Shown: in pieces, positions 1 to 13,370 of the stretch
Layout: each line of letters begins with the position of its first letter
Position numbering within the stretch: the stretch's first letter is position 1
Origin: Protopterus annectens
Taxonomy: Eukaryota; Chordata; Ceratodontiformes; Protopteridae
Reading direction: 5' to 3'
Assembly (NCBI RefSeq): GCF_019279795.1
Contig: NC_056727.1
Coordinates: 1,212,363,577-1,212,427,576 of the forward strand
Length of the DNA stretch: 64,000 nt
Notes under the pieces: model-generated
Databases searched by the model: none
What the model was told of the DNA's origin: nothing
The model's input: only the letters and a program-made list of their open reading frames with translations
Translations under genes and position numbers: made by a program

Positions 1-2740
1 GGAATTTTGTAACCCCTGGATATTATTGACAGTACCCATGTTTCTCTTGTGATAGTTTGCCAGGCTGTTGGGTACAGTGATAGTCTGCCCCCGACTGCCT
101 CCAGAGGTGGACAGTCGGGCCTCCCTTCAGAAGTGCTGGGAGGGCCTAGCAGAGAATGTATCTCTGCCACCCTGCTGTTGTGGACCCCCTCTGACACAAG
201 GGTGGTGTCTTCCATTGTTGTTTCCCCCTCTGCCACTGGGGGAAAAATCTCCATGTGTGTCAGGCGAAGCTCCGGGGGATTTTCAGAACCACATCTTTCC
301 AGTCTTCTGACCTTTAGTACAGGATCTAGATAGAGTGGAAAAATGGACTCCTACAGCAGAGAGAGTCTTGCCATCCTGTTGAGAGTCTCTTTTACCTGAG
401 GCCCGAACAATTATAAGCCATCAAAGGGGGTATTAGTAAATGAAGACTTGAAAAGTTCCACAAACTGACAAAGGCACATCCAGGAGTGTCTCCTCAAAGT
501 TACTCTGGTACCTGCTACCCTACTCGTTCCATCTGCCACATAACAAATGAGCCTCATGGAGGAGTTAACCACTGAGATGAAGGTCGCAAGCTGGGAAGCT
601 GCCCTGTTCACAACTCCCTCAGCTGTAGGATCTTGCAGGTTATCCCCTAGCTCCATCAGGAGATCCCTCTGAAGTTGTGTGAAGTGTGACAAGTAATTCA
701 GTAACCTGAGAGTAAAGGTCGCTGAAGAAAACATACACTTCCCATACCTGTCCATCGTACGAGACTCCTTGTTCGGCAGATGGACAGATGAAGAAGTTTC
801 CACAAGTTCCTTCGTATTGGCTGCTGCCACCACCATGCCATCAACAGGGACCCCTTTGGAAAGGAAGGACTTATCCTCAAGGAGCAGTAATAAATTTATT
901 CAGTCTCCTCGGAACTGATTCCATGGCCTCTGGAGTGCTCCAAGCCTTTCGACTCACTACAGACAAAAGTGGGTAAAAAGGCGGAGACACCCAAGAGGTG
1001 GTGGGTCAGGAACCAAATGCATCCAGGTAGATAGACTCATCCTCAGAAGGGGCTAGGGACTTCCAGCCACACCTCTGTCTAAGGATTTCCAAAATGTCTG
1101 AAAAGGAGACATCCTCAGAGGGAGACATGGGGACCCTTCCCATTCATCCAAGTCTGTGTCTGAAGTGATAGACTCAGGCAAGTCTAGATGCTTCCTCTTA
1201 CATCTATTCTTCAAGGAAACTCCTCTAAATGTTTGGGGGAGGTTTTAGAAGAGGTGGGATTGCCCAATGGGGCATTCTGGGGCACAGGTTCTTTATGCTT
1301 GGAGGCAGGAGGGGGGTCAAAGGCAGGCACAGGCACAGAGAGAGAAGGAACCAATGCAGTTGAGGGTGGAGCAGTCTCAGGAGACAGCACACTCCTCATC
1401 ACCTCAAAGGCACCATGGTCCCGAGTCAAAGGAGCCCCGGCTTTGAAGAGCCAGGAGATCTCCTGTGAACCGAGAGCAATGGCTCAGAGGCCGATGTGGG
1501 AGCTGAGCTCACCTGCGCCAAAGCTCCGAAAGGGAGAGCAGGGTCAAACAAGGGTCCGATGCCACTTCCCCCCACGGAGCCAGCAAGAGAATTTTGGTGC
1601 TCAGATCCCTGGATGGACAGACATCGAGGAGATCAGAGCCGGTGTCAGAACAGATAAAGGAGAAGTAACTGGAGCCAGTGGTTCCACCACCATGACCTCC
1701 ATGCACTCCGGCTCCGAGCTCAAGAGAGTTGGAGGAGGAATCGATGGAAAAGCTGGATGGGCCGAAGGAGCCAATTCCTTATGGGCTGAGCTTGATAGTA
1801 ATTTAGCAAGTGCCTGTGACTTGGGAAAACTATTGACCACTCTCTCCACATCATGATCCAAAAGCCTGGAGGACCAAGAGGAGTGCGAAGAGGTCCATTG
1901 ACTGCCTGCTCCAGGTTGCAGCAAAGGAGATTGTGGAGCAGAGTGTACCAGCTCCAAAGATGGAGACATTGCTCTCTTATGGGTCTGGACTGGCTCCAAG
2001 GACACAGATGGAGCCACTGGAGACTTAGCTTTGTTGGAGCCAATGCTGGGAACCGACAGAGCCAAAAGTTTTTCAGTGGATTTTGTCTGTTCCAAACTTG
2101 GAACCAATGGCTTAGTGTGTTTTTTGAACACTAGCTGGCTGAGGACCCTGAGATAAAGAATCTTGAGAGTTCTTCAGAAGGTCACACAAAATTAACTTAT
2201 TTTTTCTCTCCTGCAGGACTCTGGAACTGAAAGCATGAAATATCGATCATGAGTCCTGCAGGTGAACAGCCCCTAAACAATATACACAAGTTGTGTACCC
2301 GTCCGTAAGGGAAATTTTTTGGCAACACAAGTAGCATTTTTTGAACCCAGAGGGTTTTGACTCTTTGGACATAGTGATAATTGACAGAAAAATTCTTCAC
2401 AGCACTAAAAAAACAAAGCTATAAGCTAACAGCACACAACAACTAACTACTACAAGGTTGTAATGGCTAGCCCAAACAACAATAAAGGAAAAAACTTTTT
2501 TTTTTTTTTTTTTAAAAAGGGAAGAAAAAAGGGGGGGAGCCTCTAACTTAAACAGTAACTCCCCCAATAGGAGAGCCTCTAACTTAAATGGCTATCCCAG
2601 AAAGGGTGGGGAAAAGGAAGAAGAACCCTCTAATTTAAATGGACTCGAAGGGGGAAGAAGGCCTGAGTAGAAAATGACAGCCAAAAACACCCACAACAAG
2701 AAGAGGAAGGGGTCGTTAGACTAACATGGGATAGTATATG
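1..2740 (-). mobile_element. DIRS retrotransposon copy E, gag end (cut by window edge)
   Basis: The window opens inside a DIRS element read on the minus strand. Positions 1-170 resemble the gag/RT border of copy A (around 18400-18560). The 410-840 region reads as a gag-like protein like those of copies A and D, with the same DRYGKCMFSSATFTLR-type and FTNTPFDG-type segments. The DIRS gag N-terminal zinc-finger area is recognisable near 2200-2400. A leader with an 18-base T run (2496-2513) follows, as in copy D. No terminal inverted repeat was found near 2.7 kb, so the outer end is uncertain. It is broken, with several breaks, and is a fossil of middle age. RT and recombinase would lie outside the window. 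Confidence 0.8.
2537..2641. repeat. Three imperfect CTCTAAYTTAAA repeats
   Basis: A motif close to CCTCTAACTTAAA occurs three times, at about 2537-2552, 2573-2588 and 2624-2641, in the presumed leader of DIRS copy E. It looks like a short degenerate tandem repeat. No function is proposed. Confidence 0.6.
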
Positions 2741-4680
2741 AAACCTTCAGCATTAAAAATGCTACATGAAATAAATCTAAAAACATCTGTATAAACCTTA
2801 GCTTGTGTCTATTGATTTATGGGGGTAGAATACTCATATACACCGAAGTATCCTGTGCATGTTTGTGTTTGTGTCCTTTTGTATACATGTTTTTGTACAT
2901 CTATAATTACTTGTGCATTACTCTGCACATGCTATTTACATTAAATATTCAGAAAAATTTTCTGTTAAAAATATCAAAACACATTAGCATTAATGTGATA
3001 TGCATTTATTTTCTGTGTTGAAGAATTACAGTAAAATACCTTTTCTACCCTGCAACAGAGGTCTTGTCATTAAAACATTATATCAGCACTAAATAAAGGT
3101 CCACACCATAACTTCACAGAAGTGTGAAAAATTAAATTTAACAATCTGTAATACCACTTTTATCACCGATAAGACTATTTTTCTTTTAAATTCATGAAAC
3201 TTTACTGGTGATTTGTAACTGTGAATATCTCAGGCATATTGCCTGATTCTGGAAATCATTACATGTGAATGGCTGGAAACTTACAAGGAAACAATTTTTA
3301 TTAGCATTAATACTTAGTTTGTACCATAACAATATTTAAAATTAAGATCTGTCTAAATGTGACTGTTTTAAAATGTCACTGAACATAGAACCAGTGAAAA
3401 GAAAAAAACTTTTTTTAAATCAAAGTATCTTTTTCTTCTCCCTTTAAAGTGTGTTGTCACTTTACTTAGCAAATGTAAATAACCAACACTTAGTGATGGC
3501 ATCATCCTCCTTACCATATACCATATTATATTTGACACAAACTGTGCAATTTTTCAAATTAATTTCCTTTTTAAGCACTGTCCCTTGAGTATTTTCTTAA
3601 AACTGAAAATGCCTGACATGAATGGAAGACTGTACCCACAACACCTCATGACCAACTTGCTACATTCAATAACAAGGGTATCTTATATCCTAGTAAGACG
3701 AATTGTCAGATATTTCTCACAAGTGGAACAAACATCCTTAAAAACTTGACATGTGATGTTCTGTTACTGAAACCATAAGGTAAATATGTATCTGTTTCTC
3801 TAAAGCATGGTACTTTTAATTACCCAAAATCCTTTGCACATGTATGTATATTATTGTCAGTACCTTATCTGACATCATTTTGTTGGTGTGGGCCAAAGGA
3901 AAAACTGAGTCAACAGTTAAAATAAAATATCAAAAAATGTCATAATCTTTTTTTTCAAACCATTTGCAGATTTAACTACAAGGAGTATATCCAGAAAATC
4001 AATCAACTGTAAAGCACAGATGTATGAGAAGTGTAACAATACACTTTAAGGGATCTGGCTTTCACACGGAATGGGATGCAGTGTCTCTGCATAGGCATTC
4101 TGCTAAAGACTTTTTCTGCTGGAGCTTTAGGATTTATGGCACATAAGCCGGAAGTAAGTGGAAGATTCTCTCTCTTTCTGCTTTTTACAGCAAATGAATT
4201 GCATTCTAGCATAAGCTCCTGCATTCTTTTCATTTTAACAGTTCAATTTTTAACTTATCTGGGATTAGAAGCACTAAACACCACTGCCAGGTAGAATAGT
4301 CTATTTTAAATTACAAAATATTTTCATCATTCTTCTTGTGCAACTCTGAACAAAAGTCATATGAAAAACTTTCAAATGCTACTGCTTGAAGACTTTTGAC
4401 CAGTTCATGGCTAAACTCTATAGTGCAAAAAAGGCAAATTTATATTTTTTTTGCCTTGTCTTTAAACATAACAGCTTCAGAGAATCCTGAGAATTTACAT
4501 TCATCAGTCTACTTTGCCTCATCAGTCCTGTCTGCATAACAGTTAGATTACCTTGTGTATTATTTTTCTTGTTGGCCCTGCTATACAGCTGTACTACACC
4601 ATACAAAATTGTCATTAATGCTCTCTAAAATAAAAAAGCATTAATTTACAGATAATTGACAACATGCAATTAAAAAAGAA
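2741..4680. other. Unrecognised AT-rich DNA
   Basis: No gene, no long reading frame with a recognisable domain and no clear repeat ends were seen here. Frames are short (under 80 codons) and look random. Confidence 0.5.
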
Positions 4681-4683
4681 AGT

Positions 4684-5036
4684 TTTCATCCATCCATCCT
4701 CAACCCCTTATCCCATTTTGCACATGGGGATGGGGTGTCACTTCAACAGTGACAATCTTGAGCCAAGGTTTACACCACCGGGTGGCTAGCTCTGCCATGG
4801 TAGTTCATTTGCACCACTCACTCACACATACTTTCTCACCTATGGCCAATTTAGTGTCTCCAATCCACCTACTGCATGTCTTTGGAATGTGGGAGGAAAC
4901 CAGAGCAAAGAAAAACCACTTGACCGCAGGGAGAGCATGCAGACTCCACACAGAAGGCACTCCAACTGAGAATCAAACCAGACAAACCTCTTGCTGTGAG
5001 GCAACAATGCTAACTGCTGCACTACCACAGCCACCC
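4684..5036 (-). mobile_element. tRNA-derived SINE
   Basis: Read on the minus strand this is a full-looking SINE. The head starts GGTGGCTGTGGTAGTGCAGC, followed by GTTGCCTCACAGCAAGAGG and a pol III B-box-like GGTTTGATTCTC (plus strand 4968-4979). The body has the conserved TTCTGTGTGGAG, CATGCTCTCCC and GGTTTCCTCCCACATTCCAAA blocks seen in HE1/V-SINE-like families. The tail ends in GGATGGATGG repeats at 4684-4697. A target duplication was not resolved. It is silent DNA unless transcribed by pol III from its own head. Confidence 0.75.
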
Positions 5037-5167
5037 TAAAAAATATTTTTTTAAATTTTAATTTATTAATTTTTTTAATTTATTAAAATGTATTGTTTTA
5101 CATTTTTAAAAGAAAGTTTATCTACTGACATATATCCTGCAGAATGAAAACACTGAAATTGTATCTT

Positions 5168-5275
5168 TCAGTTCTTTTCTTCATCCAACAAAACATACTC
5201 AATCACGGGCTGAAGTTCCTGCTGCTTTCGCCCCCACATCTCCTGATTTCCATAAGGATATCCAGGTAGACTATT
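5168..5275 (-). other. Candidate last coding exon (weak)
   Basis: On the minus strand, an AG at 5277-5276 is followed by 35 codons and a TGA at 5170-5168. The peptide begins NSLPGYPYGNQEMW and ends EYVLLDEEKN. Its base composition is richer in G+C than its neighbours, and AATAAA-like signals lie about 75-105 bp downstream in the same sense. The acceptor has a poor pyrimidine tract and there is a stop just upstream in frame, so it only works as a spliced exon. I do not recognise the protein. It could be chance. Confidence 0.2.
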
Positions 5276-8249
5276 CTATGGGCTAACTCTGGTATTGTGG
5301 GTGATCCCTTTTTTTTCTTCTGCCATTACCTCAGCTTTCTTCTGCTCTGATCTGCATCATAAATTTTATAATCAGATTATTTTATAAAAAATGGCTGAGC
5401 ACACTAATGTTAAGAAATTCTTTATTACCATTCGTCTTCAGGAAATCCACTAAAGACACAAAGGCAGTTCAAAGCAATACATTTATTGTTGAAAATAGCT
5501 TGGTAGCATAAAACAAACACTAACATACATCTAATGTAGTCTCACATAATCTAATCTAATATGGCAGCCAGTTACAGGTTTTTATTTTCATGAAATAAAG
5601 TCAGAATAGTTCTGGAAAATTCTTTCCAATCAATTCATAACCTTGACAGTAGAGTGACAATAGAAATATGCAATCATTATTCAGAACCTGAGAATACTGT
5701 TCTGCCTCTACATTTTCTCATACTTGGTACTACATTCCCATGATTTCATCCATGCAGTACACAGACAATACTGTATTCATTATAAAACATGACAAAACAA
5801 AGTCAGACTCTTAGACAAGCAATGTTCCATAATATTCTCTTGTTTCAAAGCAGTACTAGAAGCTTTAGCCAAAGTGGCAACATATAGTTGCTGCACCCAT
5901 ACCTTTCAGAATATGAACATGTTTCTGGTCTGAAATGCAGAAATCCATTTTGACAGTTGTAATCTCTTTAATAATTCTACCAGAGAAAATCCATTCTAAA
6001 ATTTATATTTTTTGATATTTCAATAAATACTCATCAGTAATCAGACACAATGCAGCACTATATATCACTGTTAATGGAATCCACACCAGGGAAGCAGTCC
6101 AAGGATTTAATTCTATTAACCAGATGATAGCATGTCTGGGTCTGTATCAGTGGTAATGAAATGAAAATCAGGCTGGTAAGCATACATAATTGTTGAAATA
6201 TGTACCAAATATTAAGCACTATGTTCATGAATTATGCACTTCAGCAATATGTGCCACTGCACAGCTCTGTGCAGCTCATCCCACAGGCCTGCATCAAACT
6301 TATACTATGATCACTTCCCTGAATCCAGAATCAAGATGAAGATAATGCTGCAGCAATTATAGTAGCAGTATGGGATGATCAACATTGCAGAAAGAGTATG
6401 GGGGCATGCTATCAGTAATATGAATTTTGACAGTGCAGTAGAACATTCAGAAACTGTGTAACCTCCTAAATGAATGCTAACACATATTGTGGAAATCATG
6501 ATGTTGCATGTTTGAATGAGCTGTCAGTGTTCTTAACATGGATACTCTGCAAAGACAGCACAACCATTTTTTCTGTGACTGTGCACTATATGAATAACCT
6601 GGAGTACACCAAATGGCCCATGTTCATGCCTTCTGTAAGACAATGTGTCAGTGTCTCTGTTGTTACAATTTATGGTTGCCATCTTGTCAAGTGCTCAAAA
6701 TGGGGCATTTCTAATGGAAACATGAGATTTTGCAGGGCAAACCATATCCACAGCCAGTGCAAAGAATCAGAATTCACTTTTCTGTCAAAATAAAAATATT
6801 ATTTTGTAGGCTTATAGCTGTTTCTGAAGTTTATATAATAACACGATGCTTCAGATATAACATAATTGTTTCATACAACTAATAGAGGAAAGTTAGAACA
6901 TTTCAGGACATTTAGCATTTTTTCTGGATGCAGTTACTTGGACAGGAACTGTCCTGAATAAATAGTGACAGGTGGTAACCCCTACCAGCATTGTCACCCT
7001 ACTGCCACTATGTATGCTGTTCACAGACATAATGTACCATTTGTGATACTGCACTGTATTAAGCTCTTCTGATACTTGTGATGCATTTTCATGTGCAGAG
7101 TTCTATTTCTGAGAGGTGTTCTCTGCCAGCAGTGTAGGTCACTGCTCTTCCCATGAATCCTGCTGTGGTGGTCTCAGTCTTGTATTAGATGACGCATGAA
7201 CTAAAATAATGAAACACAAAGAAAAGACACCTTAAATGCATGGATATTAACCTGCACTTGTCAGTAACATTAAAATTACATATCACTTTGAGAAAAATGT
7301 GGATTTTTTTAATTATAATATGACAATGTGGATATGAGTCTGATACTGTAACACATCATGCATATATGCATATTTCTTGTAAACAGAGCAGCACAAAGCT
7401 GAGTACTCTAATGGTTGTGCAGGCTAGAAGTAGCCCATACTAATATGGGACCATATATATGAAAGAGTTTGAAATGTTCTACAAAGAATTTCCAGACTGC
7501 AGGTTGCCTTTATACTGCTAAATTGCAAATTTATACCAATTTTCATCTTCCTAGTCACCTATACTTCAGAGGAAGGAAGTGTTAACATATTTCCAGTGAA
7601 AGTTGAGGTCACCTTTGTAAGGAGAAAGTACAGCTGTGTGAATAACTTGTCATAACAGTAGATGTTCAAGTATAAAATCCACCACTGAAGTATGAACTCT
7701 TATGCATGAAGAATTAGTCAAAGATGGATGTCTGTGTCTGTCCTTCTGGTCTGACTTCCTGAGCTTTGTAGATGTCTTCACTGAGCTGAGATTCTCCTCT
7801 ACACTAAGCCAATTGACAGAGACAAGGATTAAAGGAAAGCAACTCATGTAATTTTTCAGTTCTTTTCTGGTCCAAAGTAATTTGCCTGGTGCTTTTCCTA
7901 GAAGTAGCCATGGCCCTTTGTTCTCAGTCTGTACATCCTGCAAAGATCCACAGCAAATGAGGTCATGATACTTTTCCCAGTGAAGAGACTCCTATTATCT
8001 CATGATGGCTCAGAAAAAAAAATGCCATAACCCTGTGAATCTAGTATTGTCAATTGCTCTCTGTTATTTCAAATAAACCTCTTTTTTTAAATAGAGGTCC
8101 CATGTGTCATATCTTTCCCCAGGACCTAATGCTTAAAGTGCATGATATAATACAAGGGGCAAGAGGAAGACACCCATACTCAAACATCTGCTGTAGTAGT
8201 GGGGTACGAACACAACTGTACTTTGCTCATCACTGGGATCTGTGCTGCA
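5276..8249. other. Unrecognised AT-rich DNA
   Basis: No gene could be supported. The longest open stretches (for example 107 codons at 6470-6793, plus, and 97 codons at 7650-7943, minus) show no domain I know and no splice context. The last few hundred bases may be the eroded end of DIRS copy F. Confidence 0.45.
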
Positions 8250-11200
8250 CCATACATCCTTATCCAGGAGTTGAGTAGTAAAGCAGTCAGAAGGCTATCC
8301 ATGTGGAGGATGCTGTTACAGCATGTCCAGCAACATTGCAGGGACAAAACCTGTCTTGCTCCTGCACTGAACACCAGGCTTATGGTGAACGAAAAAGGCA
8401 TGGACAGAAATATTAGAATCTCTCTCACAAATCTACTGTGACCCGATACATTTTTGAAAACAGCTGCTACGGTGGCTACTACCCTGATAGTGTGCTCTTT
8501 CTCATTGCAACCCACAGTAGATTATGCTTATTATCACAGCAAAAAAAACTGCAACTAAACAGTCTTTTGGGGAAAGGTTGTTTGGAAATCGGTTTCTCTT
8601 ACTCATTTCCAGGCATGGACAGAAAAGCTGGTTCATCCAAGAAATGCAAAACCGTTTGCCCTATGTTACAAGGATTAGGACAAAAGGCTAGATAGTCAGG
8701 CTGAATGGTAATACAGAGATGACTTCTGACATGAACAAAGGGCAGGTTCTTAGTCTTCTCTTCACTCTGTCCTTATAGTAGGCTATGTAATATTCATTGC
8801 ACATAATGGCCTGAGCTTGAGATATTCTCCTAAATAATGTGAGAGACAACAAAAATATGATTTTTTTAAGACAAAAAACTTATGAACCACTGAGAAGATT
8901 GGCTCAAAGTTGGCCACAGTTGGTTCTGCAGTCAAACAATTAAGGTTGTATGGGGAGGCACTACTTTTTTTTCTAGTTGGTATCAAGTACAACACCCCTT
9001 TAAAGAAACTATCTCCAATGTAGGAAGACAAGGGAGAATACAGAGGGAGAAGATCAGTAATAACTGAAGGGTGTACTTTAATGTAGGCAAGCAAAAGGCC
9101 ATCTGAAAATACTTTTGACATATGCTGAAGGATCCCTTGCTTATGGAGGCATGGCTTCCAGGAAACTTAGTACCAGAAGTTCATCCATTTGGACATAAAT
9201 TTCCTAGTGCTAGGATTTTTCACCATCTGCAGTAAGGAGATAACCTCCTCTAAGTATTGCTCCTTGAAAGGTACCATGCCGAGAGGTTCCATTTTGAAAG
9301 TCTGACGCCATTTAGAAGGGTACATTACTTTCAGACCAGCCGCAACTCCTCTCTAGTCATTTGCAGCAGCTGAAAAAAATCACAGTTGTCTGTTATGGAG
9401 ACTATCAAAAGGACTTTGGCCTTACCCATTCTAATCTGCAACACACTGGGGAGCAGAAGCAAGGGAAGACAGCATACAGAAGACCCTGTTCCTAAGGAAT
9501 ATCAAAGGCTTTCACCAGCAATGTCCATTTAACATCAGAATAAACTTAGCTAGTTGGCAATTTTCATCAGATGCAAGGCCGCCTTCTCAGTGGGAGACCC
9601 CATTTCTGCATTAGTGAATGAAGAAATTTGGGATCCAACTTCCATTTATGGCTGTACATCGTGTTCCTACTTAGCTGTCTGCCACTATGTTCTGGAATGA
9701 TGGGATGCAACAGGCCTGGAGATATGCCACATCATCACTGCCAAATGGTAATTGTTTCATATTCTGAGACTTGTTATTATAGATCCTAGAACAGAGGGAC
9801 TAAAAGAGTGAAAATGTGGACTCACCTATAATTAGGCAGAGATATCTGTGTGTTGTAATTTTCCTTTTCTCCATGGTGTGGTGATCTCACAGTTGGTACA
9901 TATAAGTTCAAAGCTGTGAAGGCCTACCCCACATATCAGGTAGAGCAGGTGGATGTGCCTTCAGCAAAAAAACAACTTTAAAGCAGAGCAGTGATATTTG
10001 ACACTTTCTCTTCCCCTGTATTTTCATGCTTTTTTGTAGTTCCTGGGCTCACACAAGTCTCAGAATTAAAACTGGGAGTGTTGTCAAACTGTACAGCTGG
10101 CAGCCTGAGTACCTACTGATTAAATATCACATTCATGTTGAATTGTTATAGACATGTTAAAGGTCTTTCCAGCACCAAGACCATATTCGTGGATGGAAAT
10201 TTAAAGATATGTATCCTTTATATCTAAAGTGATCAAAAATGCCACTGAGATAAGCAGAGGCAAGACAGACAAAGATCAGTATCTTAAACTTTGTCATCCT
10301 TATTTTGGATAGGCAAGAGCCCAGAAGAAAATATTTTGCCTTACTTTCCTTAAGAGAATCTCTCTAGTGCCCCACAGGACAGAAGCTGATCTAGTAGTGG
10401 AAGGCACCAGATTAGCTCCGATTCCTCAGAGCCAGACCTTTCACATAAAAGAAAGGATAACGAATTCCATTTTATAGTGCATTATTTCCCTTTCCCACCA
10501 TTCAGTAGTCATGCTAAAGAGATTCTGCTTGGAATGAGTCTGCCCTTCAAGAGTTGAGAAGGGGAAGGGAAAAATAAAAGAAAGGAGGGTTGGGAATGTA
10601 GTTGGTGCAGACCATTTCCTTCCTGAGAAAAAGGGGGCATCTCTCCTCTCCTCTTCCCATCACTTCCTAGGCACTATTTACTTAAATTGGTACATCCTGA
10701 TTTACTTCCTAAAAAGTGGAAATGCTCTGGTAGATAATTTCTGCTATATCATGGGATGGGTGAACCATCTGCCTCACTAACATGACTACTTTGCCTTAAT
10801 ATTCAAGTTTATTGAAAATCTCTTGTGAAGGAGGGCCAAAATATATAACTTTACCCAAAGGGATGTCCTGTAACTGCACTTGACAATCTCTGACATCAGT
10901 TGAAACCTTAAACATGTACATTCTAATCACAGTACCAGTTGTTACTGCTGCTCTTACAAGTGTGCACAGTATTATAATTATACTCACCCACTTTAAATGC
11001 AGCTGACATAGTCAATATGCTCTTTCTTTAAAAACTGTGTTGGTGACCTCTGAAGCCATGTCCTCTGCCTGAAGGTCTTACTCTCATATTTTTGGATGTG
11101 CAAATGGCAACTGGGTGCCCTAAATTCCAAGGTGAAAGACATGTAAACTTTCTTCTCAAAATGATACAAGACCCTTTTGTTCTTATCATTGGAATCTATG

Positions 11201-12400
11201 CAGTCACAGAACCAGCTTAGATCCCCTAGCAGCTTTTGAAGATAATGTTGATCTACAATAGGATGCTTATACAAGCACTTGTTTCTTGAATCCTGTAAAA
11301 TTATTATTTTTTTTTAAGTGAGTGGCTGGAGGTCTGGCTGGAGGGATACTGATTCAAAGGAATCCTCAAACCTGGAAAATGAGGGGCCACCAGGGACTTA
11401 GATTTACTCAATATAGTAGAACCTAAGTACCTTTTCCTAGACTTAGAAACATCCTTCAAGTCCCACTGCAGCTCTCTCGTGAGTTATTTTTAAGTCTATC
11501 AAAACAAAACATTTTTCAGTGGACAGTCTAAAGAAAAATTCCTTGTCTTCTGTCTTAAAACATATAGGCAAGGTCCTCATCTTCTAATTTAATTAAATCT
11601 AATGGTGGGTGCTTCCTTTTCCCTCTTGAAGAAACCCTCATACAGAGGAGCTGAGATACCTGGGTGCTTATTCTTGACAAAACTAGTACATACTCAGCAA
11701 CTGTCTTACAATTAAACATAATGGGGATGGATTCTCGGACCACAGCCACTGGGCCTACAGCAGTTGTGAAAGATGATCTCTCTTGTTCTCTCTCTCCCTC
11801 CTAAATGGGGACAGCATTCTCTGTTAATTTCTCAACATGGTCAGGTCCTTGAACGTCTAACTATAACAGCAGGTAAATCCACAGCTTCACTTAATGCATG
11901 GGAAGGACTTAAAACTTTAGTGGGATAAAGACCCTCTGTTGGTGCCCAAGAACCAATGTCTGATGTAGAAGTATTCAGTACTTTAGAAGAGGCCTGCATT
12001 GAAGCAAGAGACACATACCTACTGTCTGCCTCCCACTTAGACAAGACAGGACAGAAACTGGTACAAACTGGCTTGGGAGTATGCAAAATGGAGTCGTGTT
12101 ATTCCTAAGTCCTCAAGCTTTAGCTCAACTGGAAAGCTAAGGTATTGTATTCTCTGCCTGTAGATTCTTTCTTGAAGTTCTTCACCATCTTAATTCTCCT
12201 GTGTTTTCTGTTTTTAGGCCACAGGTAGAGCATTCTCTCTTTGACCAGATCTCTGTTTCAAGGCTTCAAGTTTTTTCTGGTTTAGGTAGGCCATCAGATT
12301 CCTCATCCACTAATGGATCATTTTTTCTTATTGAACGACATGCCAGTGGTGATCATCTCCAAAACAAAAAAGGCACTGCAAATTAACCTGCCTTAAACAC
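8250..12400 (-). mobile_element. Very old DIRS retrotransposon fossil (copy F)
   Basis: Minus-strand translation gives isolated blocks in correct DIRS order. A gag zinc-finger trace lies near 12300-12370. A gag segment at 10796-10987 reads RAAVTTGTVIRMYMFK, matching RAAVTGSVIRRHAWLK of copy B. An RNase H to recombinase linker lies around 9150-9760. A recombinase N-terminal block lies at 8783-9121, where SDGLLLAYIKVHPSVIT aligns with HSGLSFSSIKIHASAVS of B. A recombinase catalytic-box trace lies near 8440-8490. No terminal repeats are visible. It is heavily broken, with dozens of breaks, and is clearly older than the other five copies. The outer limits are approximate. Confidence 0.7.
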
Positions 12401-13350
12401 ACACATACATTTTGATTAGCCTTTCTGTGAAAGTCATGGACCTCAGAAATTTAATCAGAGTTATTAATCCAAAAATTTAAGTGCCACACATAAGATATGA
12501 CATGATCCTATACTACAAAATGTAGAAGAAAGATTTCAAAACTTATTCTATGAAAGTCACCTGGAAGGGACCAAAGCACAGAAGGACTGATGACCAATCA
12601 ATTCCTGCAGTAATAAAGAACTGAAAATTAGAAAATGCTACTCTTTTTTGATGCATATCAGACTTGTGTTCTGAGGTGGTGGAAGAGTTCAGTTCACATC
12701 CTCACAGCTCTACAAGTCAGATCAGAAGGGTGAATGCCCACCTTCAGCTAATTCTCCCATCATAAATAAGTATTCAAAGTGCAGCAATGATCCGTACAAT
12801 GAGCATATTCACAATTTTACTTCTCTTACAATGCCAACACAATAGATATGTTCTGATAAATATTTTACCTCCAATCCTGAATAAAAGACATATTTGGCTT
12901 CTTAAAAATCAAATCAATTATAATGCAGCTTTGCAAATGATCACACTGGAACCTCCAAGCATGCATGTAGGAGACAAAATTTAAACACTTTTTGACATTT
13001 AGTAACAAGAAATTATACAAGGATTCTTGGTTGCACATTGCATCTAAGATTGTTTACCCTTAAAGGCTTACAGAAAGCTTGACAATTTAGTAGGTCTGTC
13101 TAGTTTTCTCTTATCATTACAGTTCGTGTGCAATTTGGCACTCTTTCAGTAATAGAAAATGCCACTTTTATGGAGAAATGCATTTAAAGTGATATTTACT
13201 TTTGTTGCAATTCCAACTCAGCAATGTTCTCCACTCTGAAAAGAACACATAAGCCCAACACCTTACATAAATCAAATATAATGCAACTGCAGCATGCCAC
13301 ATTGAAATGCCTTTGCACACAGCATCCAGCTGCCACTAACATTTCATACT
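12401..13350. other. Unrecognised AT-rich DNA
   Basis: No coding, RNA or repeat signal could be supported between DIRS fossil F and the LINE target duplication. Confidence 0.5.
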
Positions 13351-13368
13351 AAAAGCTTCACAGAATTA
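13351..13368. repeat. Left target-site duplication of the L1-like LINE
   Basis: The 18-mer AAAAGCTTCACAGAATTA occurs here and again, identically, at 28050-28067. The LINE sequence starts directly after this copy and ends directly before the other, as expected for target-primed reverse transcription. Confidence 0.85.
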
Positions 13369-13370
13369 AT

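Noticed and set aside
1188-1856. 222-codon plus-strand open frame
   Set aside because: It is the antisense of the DIRS copy E gag region; composition and position explain it as a shadow.
6470-6793. 107-codon plus-strand frame as a possible gene
   Set aside because: No domain, no promoter or splice context and ordinary AT-rich surroundings; chance length is plausible.
8180-8515. 111-codon minus-strand frame as a separate membrane protein
   Set aside because: Part of it matches the recombinase box region of the DIRS fossil F and lies in the right order.
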